Assembly: GCF_004138165.1 (NCBI RefSeq)
Contig: NZ_RYFF01000047.1
Location: 1-39,180 of the forward strand
Direction: 5' to 3'
DNA length: 39,180 nt
DNA from: Candidatus Chloroploca sp. Khr17
Lineage (GTDB): Bacteria > Chloroflexota > Chloroflexia > Chloroflexales > Chloroflexaceae
Part shown: positions 33,781 to 39,180 of the stretch, piece by piece
How positions within the stretch are numbered: the first letter of the stretch is position 1
Layout: the number at the start of each line of letters is the position of its first letter
The notes under the pieces: model-generated
The model's database searches: none
The model's input: the letters and a program-made list of their open reading frames with translations, nothing else
Told to the model about the DNA's origin: nothing
Translations under genes and position numbers: made by a program

Positions 33781-35580
33781 TTACGCAGGACTAAATGACA
33801 GATCTGTAAGCTCCGTGATGCTAACTAGGATGGGGCCTAGTTCTTTGGTGAAGCCTGCTTGCTGATTAATGGCGCGATTGCCATTACCTACTATCGCTTT
33901 CTCTCCAGTACCTTCCGGAATAGCTTGTTGCTTATACTGGCCTAGCTCATCAGGTACGACGTCTGGTGCTTTTTCAGGTGCACATGAGGACAAGGCTGCT
34001 TGCGCTAATTGAAGCGATGTATCTTTCCATTTGCAGTGGTAGTATTGCACATTAGCTGCATTTGGAAAGCCCGGGGGTAGTTCATTCCACTGACACTTTG
34101 TTTGAAGGCGAAATTGAAGTGCGTTCCAAATCTCTCGAAGATCAACCTGTGTTTGTGGGCCACGCATGTTTCTGCGTCGCAGCAGTGGTTCGATAATCAC
34201 CCAGTCTACATCGGAAACATCCGATCCGTATACCTCTTGCCGCTGCCTCCGAGCAAGTTTCTGTGAGCACACAACCTCATGCACTTTGCGCAGTGTCAAA
34301 CCAAGAGCCTCTGCCAGCAAGGGCGGTACGGCATTCGCTGCTTGAGTATAGCGGGGTACCTCAACTCGGCGCCGATCACCTCCTGTTGTGTACTTTGACT
34401 TGAACTCAAACCAGTCAGGAAACGACTGTATACGGGCATACTCTCGAACGGTAAGAATACGGGGTTCACTATAATGAATAAGGTCATCTGGTAGACTAGT
34501 GAGAGTATGACACGCCTCATTAGGTGCAAGTGGTGCTATGCGATGCTTGTTGATGTTTAGTTGCTTTAGTTCTTTCTCACTCAATTGTATGCCTGGTCGA
34601 AAATCACGAATTATGCGCTGGAATCTCTTAATAATATCATCCGTATGATTTGGAAAACGGTGACTGTCGGCAAATTCACCCTCAGAAATAGGGTTGCCGC
34701 TGCGGTCTTTACGCATTACCCTCTGATAAATACTCGAAATACCTCCGTACTTGCCGTGACGGAATGATTTCATCTGAGGTTCCCGGAGTATTCTGTATCC
34801 GTGGTGCAGTTCGAGGTCTGATATGGCCTCTTGGAGTGTCACCTCTCTTTCAACGAGCAGGTCATATCGTGCCAAGAAGGCCCTACGCAGACCGTGTAGT
34901 ATCTTGAATGGCCTAACATTCAGTTCGGGAAGAGCGTCAAGCAAATCCTTGCGAATAGCAATAAGAATATAGCGCGGTCTTAATTGCGGTACACCGAAGT
35001 CTTTCGCCATTACCGAGTACTCGCTGAAGGGGGTGAATTCCATTTTAATAAGGCGCTTTTGTAATTCCTGATCTGCATTGAAAATATCTTCCTCGACTTC
35101 GACGCCTTTCTCTCCCTTTTCGGACTTTGTAAAGGATGTCGCAAAGCCTCGTACATTCTCGATTAAGATCATTTTCGGCTTGACGAGGGAAACCAGTTCA
35201 AGATACTTTTCAAATAACAAGTTTCGCTCATCATCATGCCTTCTTCGACCGGCAGCAGAAAACCCTTGACAAGGAGGGCCACCTGCAAGTAGATCAATAT
35301 CCTTAAGTTTGGTCTGTATATCAGGTTTATACTGTTTTAGGAATTCTTCAATACCAATGGGTTCAGCAGGCAACCATTCTGGCCAGTCAAGATGCGGGCC
35401 AGTTGTCTGGTCAACAAGATTATGCTTCAAGGTCTCGAATGCCATAGCGGATTTCTCGATGGCAAAGAGCCCATGCCAACCTGCGTGGAGTAAGCCAAGC
35501 GATAATCCGCCGGCACCGGCAAACACATCTACAAATGTAGGCTTCTCGCTTGGAGAGATGGGTGGCGGATCAAGGGTCAT
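33781..35580 (-). CDS. C5-cytosine DNA methyltransferase with C-terminal IS5-type (DUF4096) domain
   Basis: A 599-residue protein. Residues 15-430 are a complete Dcm/DNMT-type C5-cytosine methylase: motif I VDVFAGAGGLSLGLL, motif IV GGPPCQGFS (nucleophile Cys104), motif VI ENVRGF, motif VIII LRPRYILIAIR, and the last motifs VREYARIQSFPDWF and QAANAVPPLLAEAL. Residues 451-530 are the N-terminal domain of IS5-type transposases (DUF4096): YGSDVSDVDWVIIEPLL, DLREIWNALQFRLQT, CQWNELPPGFP, VQYYHCKWKD. No DDE catalytic domain follows, only about 70 unrecognised residues. The transposon domain may serve as an extra DNA-binding module. The gene faces the Dpt-like operon, shares its lower GC, and could provide self-protection for it (inference). 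The specificity sequence cannot be predicted. Confidence 0.88.
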   Translation of the reverse strand: MTLDPPPISPSEKPTFVDVFAGAGGLSLGLLHAGWHGLFAIEKSAMAFETLKHNLVDQTTGPHLDWPEWLPAEPIGIEEFLKQYKPDIQTKLKDIDLLAGGPPCQGFSAAGRRRHDDERNLLFEKYLELVSLVKPKMILIENVRGFATSFTKSEKGEKGVEVEEDIFNADQELQKRLIKMEFTPFSEYSVMAKDFGVPQLRPRYILIAIRKDLLDALPELNVRPFKILHGLRRAFLARYDLLVEREVTLQEAISDLELHHGYRILREPQMKSFRHGKYGGISSIYQRVMRKDRSGNPISEGEFADSHRFPNHTDDIIKRFQRIIRDFRPGIQLSEKELKQLNINKHRIAPLAPNEACHTLTSLPDDLIHYSEPRILTVREYARIQSFPDWFEFKSKYTTGGDRRRVEVPRYTQAANAVPPLLAEALGLTLRKVHEVVCSQKLARRQRQEVYGSDVSDVDWVIIEPLLRRRNMRGPQTQVDLREIWNALQFRLQTKCQWNELPPGFPNAANVQYYHCKWKDTSLQLAQAALSSCAPEKAPDVVPDELGQYKQQAIPEGTGEKAIVGNGNRAINQQAGFTKELGPILVSITELTDLSFSPA

Positions 35581-35644
35581 CGCACCAAATTTCTTTCTAC
35601 GCGAATTCGAGTTCAGAGCCTACAAGACATGTCGTTATGAATCG

Positions 35645-35694
35645 AAAAAGTGGGCTGCGACTGCCAACTAGCATCGTGCATCGCAGCCACTTTC
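35645..35694 (-). terminator. terminator-like hairpin upstream of the cytosine methylase
   Basis: On the minus strand AAAGTGGCTGCGA pairs with TCGCAGCCCACTTT (one bulged base) around a 20-base loop, and the second arm ends in TTTTT. It would stop transcription arriving from the insertion-sequence side before the methylase gene. The loop is longer than usual, so the call is tentative. A short palindrome, CATGCTA...TAGCATG, lies nearby at 35727-35749. Confidence 0.4.
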
Positions 35695-35787
35695 TATAGG
35701 AAGGCAGAGTAATCTCATTATACGATCATGCTAAACCGAGTATAGCATGGGCCAATATTGGCTGTCAATAACCGACCGCGACCGTTA

Positions 35788-37020
35788 TAGGGCGATTGCA
35801 TCTTACATTCCGAGCACCCGTTCGAGATAGGCGTCATTGAGCGCGGCGCGAACGCGTTTGGTCTTCACACTGCCTTTGCTCGGCTCCTGGCGTAAGAGAT
35901 TGCGTGCGATGTAAGCGCACCACACCCATATGCTGTGGCGCATCGCCCGTCCGAATGCGGCTAGCATCTTCGTGAACGATGACGTCGAGTACCCAATGCA
36001 CGCGGTTTTCGATGCCCCAATGGCTCCGCACCAGCGTGTTCACCTCACGCGGCGTACGCACCTGATCCAGCAGGTAAGAGCGCTGTTCGGTGGTTGTCTG
36101 CCCATCAACGGTGCGTTGGGCCTCGACCAACGCAACACTGGACAGATCGCGCCAGCGGTTGCCCGGATTCAGAGAGGCCATCACTGCTGGGTTGCTGATG
36201 ACAGAGGCGGTACGGGTTTCGATCCGCCCATAGCCACTGGTCATCTCCGTCGCCCTGGTGATGCCATCTTCCGGCTGTTGGGCCGCCCGCGCATCGGCGA
36301 AGAGGGCCTGGACATCGGCATCCAGCGTCGGCTGATTGGCCTTCAATGCGAGCACGTCGTGCCCCTGTCTATCACGAATCTTCGCCGCAATCGCGGTCTG
36401 ACCGCCCATCGCATCCAGGGTCACGGTACCGCCGCGTATGTCAAGCAGGTCAAGCAACTAGGGGATCGCCGTCAACTCATTCGATGGGTCGTCCACCGCA
36501 ATCTGGCCCAACACCACGCGGTTTTCTGTGGCCCAGGAGCTGACGAGGTGCAGCGCGGCCTTCCCGTTTGGGCGGTCGTGACTACCCCGATGGGTCTTCC
36601 CATCAAGCGCAATCACATCCGTGCGCACCGTTTGGACGGCCTGAATCCACGACAGAAAGCGCTGCTGAAACTGCTCCGGGTCGATACGCGCAAACACCCG
36701 TCCAAACGTAGCGTGGGAAGGAATGCCGTTGGGAAGTTCCAGACATTCCTTCAGCCACGCCTCGTTGCTCGTGCCAAACTCCTCGACACCGACCCAGTCA
36801 TCGGCACCGCCGATCACGGCACAAAGCGTGATGATGATGTTATCGAGCAGGTTGTGCGCCTTGGTGCGCTCGATCCGTGGGTCGTCGACGGTTGCGAAAG
36901 AAGACGCCAGGGCAAGCGCTCGAACTGGGGGCATGCGAAACCTCCAAGCACCAAGCGGTTTCGTATGGCCGTATCATGCCGCATTCTGTGCCCGAGCGCA
37001 ATGAAGATGCAATCGCCCTG
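35788..37020 (-). mobile_element. ISAs1-family insertion sequence, decayed
   Basis: About 1233 bases bounded by near-identical terminal inverted repeats: TAGGGCGATTGCATCTT at the left end and, as complement, CAGGGCGATTGCATCTT at the right (first base differs). CAGGGC ends are normal for ISAs1. The element contains a single transposase gene, now broken. The flanking ten bases on the two sides do not match, so the target duplication has been lost or the flanks rearranged. Confidence 0.85.
35803..36934 (-). pseudogene. ISAs1-family transposase with nonsense codon and frameshift
   Basis: The reading frame is a typical ISAs1 (H-repeat/YhhI type) DDE transposase of about 375 codons: DDPRIERTKAHNLLDNIIIT, DVIALDGKTHRGS, then LDAMGGQTAIAAKI and SHWGIENRVHWVLDV. 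A TAG at 36458-36460 interrupts the frame between ELTAIP and LLDLLDI, where the family normally has Gln or Glu, so a single C-to-T change explains it. Near 35920-35930 a frameshift occurs, after which the expected ending (IARNLLRQEPSKGSVKTKR, stopping at 35803) is found in another frame. GGAGG lies 6 bases before the ATG. The enzyme should be inactive. Confidence 0.9.
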
Positions 37021-37129
37021 CACCTGATCGGTCATCACTGCTGATGCAGCGCGATGCCGCTGATGCTAGGGTGACTCCACCGAGCGACGCCTCCAGCAGC
37101 CCCTCAATCCACTGTCTGAGAGGCTCCCC

Positions 37130-37470
37130 GCCTGCCGGGGAACGCGGAAATCGGAACGCTGAAAGCTGAAAACGGCCCAGCGATCATTGGGTTCGCTGCC
37201 CCTTTCCGCTTTCATCTTTTTGCTTTCTGCTTTCCTCCCCGGCCCCTCATGCGCCGCTGGCGCCCACCACCTGCTCGTGGCGGCCAACCGCCGCGTTGTC
37301 TGCAAGCAGCCGCGTTTGCGCCCGCCGCCCGCTCTTCGTCGCCCGGTCTAGCAGCCCCAGGGAACGTTGAACGCTGAACGTCGAACGCTGAACAAGCCGT
37401 GCGGTCAATGCGATCGCTGAGCCTTTCCGCTTTCCGCTTTCTCTTTTCAGCTTTCCCTGCGCCGGGCTGT
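37130..37470. repeat. two copies of a third hairpin repeat family
   Basis: Each copy has a purine-rich arm (GAACGCTGAAAGCTGAAAA at 37151-37170; GAACGTTGAACGCTGAACG at 37361-37380 and following), a short core ending in TTCGCTG or ATCGCTG, and a pyrimidine arm (TTTCCGCTTTC words at 37200-37235 and 37423-37460). The arms are rough inverted complements. No gene is supported between the insertion sequence and 37500. Confidence 0.7.
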
Positions 37471-37499
37471 GTGATTTTGTGTAGCCTCAGGAGGAAGAG

Positions 37500-38510
37500 A
37501 TGCCACCGACGTTCTACTTTGCTCTGGGCGCTCGTGCCCGCCCCTACGATCTCGCGATCGCCCTGCATGTCGGCCAACGGCACTACCTCGTGCCGGCTGG
37601 CTCGTCAACCGAACGCCTGCTCGCCCGCACGCCGGGGGTGCATGTCGTCCTCGACTCCGGCGCGTTTCCTCCTGGGAATACGGCGCGCCTGTCGCTGCCG
37701 TACTATGCCCACCGCGTCGCGAACTGGTGTACGCCGCCCCCTATCAGCCCATCAGTGCCTGCCCCCGCCCTCGCTTGGGCGCTCAGCTACGACACGATGG
37801 GGAATCCGCTCGCCAGTGAGCGCGACGACGTGCGGCTCACGGCCTTGCTCCAAACGATGGGGCACGGCCCCGATCCGCCGATCGTGCCGATCATCCACTA
37901 CCCCGGCCCTGGGGCTGCCGCGATCATCGGCGACCTGCTGCGCGACCGCGAGGACTGCTTCGACGACGAGGAACGTGCCCAGGTGCGCCAACGCGCCGCG
38001 TGGGGCTTCCACGACGAGCCCGATGGCTTCGTTGATCGGCCCGCCTGCGCGATTGGGGGCCTTGTCCCAGCCCGCTATGCGCGTGGCGCAACCGCATGGT
38101 ACGCGCAGTTGATTATCGATCTTGAAGCCGCCGCTGAGCTCGACCCATTCCAACGCCGCATCCATCTGCTCGGGATCGGCAAGCCTTCGTGGGTCTGCCG
38201 TTCGCCGCTGGTGCTGAGCTTCGATAGCTCTGGCCCGGCGAGGATGGCCATGATCGGCTTTGCGCGCGGCATTGGCACGGCCTACACGGCGGATTACGGG
38301 ATCTCGATTGCCGCCCTCAGGCGATCCAGATCAGCCCGCCTTGCCTACCACCTCATCCGCTACCGCGCTCAGGTCGGCCTGCCCTGGAACCCCATTGACG
38401 AGGCCCTGCTGCACGCTGACCGCGAGGTCGCCGCGCTGCCGGAGCGCGCCGATGAATCCTGGGAGCAGCCCGAGCTGCCGGCAGCGGCGCTCTATGCAAG
38501 CCACACATGA
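37500..38510 (+). CDS. TGT/DpdA-like TIM-barrel protein
   Basis: A 336-residue protein whose motif order resembles tRNA-guanine transglycosylases and the DNA-modifying DpdA branch: VVLDSGAFPPGN (Asp52), LSYDTMG, AIGGLVPARYARG (about 184), HLLGIGKPSW (about 223) and LSFDSSGPARM (Asp242, at the place of the catalytic aspartate of TGT). The zinc-binding cysteines of classical TGT are not visible. TGT enzymes exchange guanine for a 7-deazaguanine base; DpdA does this in DNA (family knowledge). It is preceded by GGAGGAAGAG, a good ribosome binding site, and followed by two small plus-strand genes. If the relationship is right, the locus modifies or recognises modified bases. The assignment is by pattern and needs a structure-level comparison. 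Confidence 0.5.
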   Translation: MPPTFYFALGARARPYDLAIALHVGQRHYLVPAGSSTERLLARTPGVHVVLDSGAFPPGNTARLSLPYYAHRVANWCTPPPISPSVPAPALAWALSYDTMGNPLASERDDVRLTALLQTMGHGPDPPIVPIIHYPGPGAAAIIGDLLRDREDCFDDEERAQVRQRAAWGFHDEPDGFVDRPACAIGGLVPARYARGATAWYAQLIIDLEAAAELDPFQRRIHLLGIGKPSWVCRSPLVLSFDSSGPARMAMIGFARGIGTAYTADYGISIAALRRSRSARLAYHLIRYRAQVGLPWNPIDEALLHADREVAALPERADESWEQPELPAAALYASHT

Positions 38511-38634
38511 AAGGAGGCCATCGCCACACAACTGCTGAACCGATCTGATGAAACGCGCCGCTGTGGCACAGGGCCGTGTGCTGATGCCGCGCACACGGTC
38601 TTTTGTGTTGCCTGAAACCACAAGGAGACGACCC

Positions 38635-38892
38635 ATGAGCACGCGACCGACCACGCCCACGCCCGCGCCGAGTGGCGACGACCTGCAGGCCCTCATGGCC
38701 GAGATCATTGCGACCACCGGCGTCTCAGCAGAGACCGCGCTACAGCTGGCGATGATCCAGCGCGTGGCCCTCCGCCAGTACGCCTGCCAGTGGGACGCGA
38801 TGGTGCAGCGCCTTCGTGCAGCCATCGCGTCCCCGCCGTCCACGCCCGACGCGGACGACCCTGCCAACCCTGCCGACCCCACACCCGCCTGA
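38635..38892 (+). CDS. small hypothetical protein
   Basis: An 85-residue protein with Pro/Thr-rich ends and a helical middle (DDLQALMAEIIATTGVSAET, then LQLAMIQRVALRQYACQWDA). I do not recognise it. The ATG at 38635 is preceded by AAGGAG, 8 bases away; an earlier in-frame ATG at 38548 has no ribosome binding site. It lies between the TGT-like gene and the next gene on the same strand, probably in one transcription unit. The helical middle suggests protein-protein contact; nothing more can be said. Confidence 0.55.
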   Translation: MSTRPTTPTPAPSGDDLQALMAEIIATTGVSAETALQLAMIQRVALRQYACQWDAMVQRLRAAIASPPSTPDADDPANPADPTPA

Positions 38893-38907
38893 ACGCGCCT
38901 GGCCCGG

Positions 38908-38957
38908 CAACAAAGGGCAGGCAGAACCGACCAATGTCGCCTGCCTTCCCCTTGTTG
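38908..38957 (+). other. intergenic hairpin
   Basis: CAACAAAGGGCAGGC pairs with GCCTGCCTTCCCCTTGTTG (38939-38957) with a few unpaired bases. It lies between the small gene and the next start codon. It lacks a T-tract, so it may be an attenuator or RNA-processing site rather than a full terminator. Confidence 0.4.
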
Positions 38958-38988
38958 CCCACCGTGTTTAATCAACAAAGGAATGACG

Positions 38989-39180
38989 ATGGATGCCCCT
39001 GCTCAGCCCACGGCGCCGTCCAGCGCCGAACCGACCACCCCAAGCGGGACGGACGGGGCAGGTGCGGCGTGTGGCACACACCGCACCGCGCTCGCCGTTG
39101 CCTTCCCGCGCCGGCTGCTGATCATCGCCTGCACGGCGACCCAACGTCCCGATGTGCGCCTGCTTCCCGCGCTCGAGCGC
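38989..39180 (+). CDS. partial CDS, possible DUF6884-like protein
   Basis: Only the first 64 residues are in the window. A Pro/Ser/Thr-rich leader is followed by RRLLIIACTATQRPDVRLLP and ALER. The pattern of hydrophobic strand, Cys-x-x-x-K/Q, then PAL resembles the start of DUF6884 proteins (usually CSATKRP...PALELY), a family seen in phage and base-modification loci. The ATG at 38989 has AAAGGA 6 bases upstream; the ATG at 38983 overlaps that site. The assignment is weak because the rest of the gene is missing. The position after the TGT-like gene fits a shared locus. Confidence 0.4.
   Translation, partial: MDAPAQPTAPSSAEPTTPSGTDGAGAACGTHRTALAVAFPRRLLIIACTATQRPDVRLLPALER

Noticed and set aside
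33781-34230. An active IS5 element at the methylase C-terminus
   Set aside because: Only the N-terminal DUF4096 part is present; no DDE domain and no matching terminal repeats flank it in the right places.

Overview
The window comes from a GC-rich bacterium. I infer a filamentous member of the Chloroflexota (Chloroflexus, Roseiflexus or Oscillochloris type). The inference rests on gene content (caspase-NB-ARC-TPR protein, DUF433/DUF5615 toxin-antitoxin pair, pRiA4b-type protein, DrmD-type helicase) and on many intergenic hairpins with microsatellite-like arms. No rRNA, tRNA or core housekeeping gene is visible, so the taxonomy is an inference. The whole window reads as an accessory, defence-rich region.

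Layout. 1-5250: a DUF6508 protein, a large AAA+ ATPase with a nuclease-like middle domain, and a toxin-antitoxin patch. The patch has one probable antitoxin, remnants of a PIN toxin and a BrnT toxin, a small antitoxin-like ORF, and an intact DUF433/DUF5615 pair. These genes are separated by palindromic GC-rich repeats. 5251-9865 (minus): a caspase-NB-ARC-TPR-membrane protein (bacterial NLR-like) followed by a small partner gene. 10126-19400 (minus): a DrmD-like SNF2 helicase, a PLD nuclease and a very large Eco57I/DrmMI-like N6-adenine methylase, apparently one operon. The methylase gene contains several in-frame copies of the hairpin repeats, and one insert carries a complete second gene in another frame, a four-helix-bundle (S23/IVP-type) protein. 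19772-23229 (minus): a pRiA4b ORF-3 protein, then an operon of tyrosine recombinase, DUF1697 protein and a thioredoxin-like/PD-(D/E)XK fusion.

23300-35760: a segment of visibly lower GC and different codon use. It holds a plus-strand three-gene operon: a P-loop ATPase, an unknown protein, and a 1955-residue protein with a C-terminal FtsK module. The order and sizes resemble the DptF-DptG-DptH (DndFGH) restriction module. Facing it is a C5-cytosine methyltransferase whose C-terminus is an IS5-type transposase N-terminal (DUF4096) domain. No DndA-E phosphorothioation genes are present, so this looks like a restriction module paired with cytosine methylation. A 122-bp MITE-like element lies between the convergent genes. 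A decayed ISAs1-family insertion sequence (35788-37020) closes the segment.

37021-39180: two more hairpin repeats, then plus-strand genes for a TGT/DpdA-like TIM-barrel protein, a small protein of unknown function, and the start of a gene with a possible DUF6884-like motif. These may belong to a 7-deazaguanine-related DNA modification locus or a mobile element that continues past the window.

The best candidates for undescribed biology are the Dpt-like/C5-methylase system, the four-helix-bundle gene nested in the methylase, and the hairpin-repeat family that inserts in frame into coding sequence.
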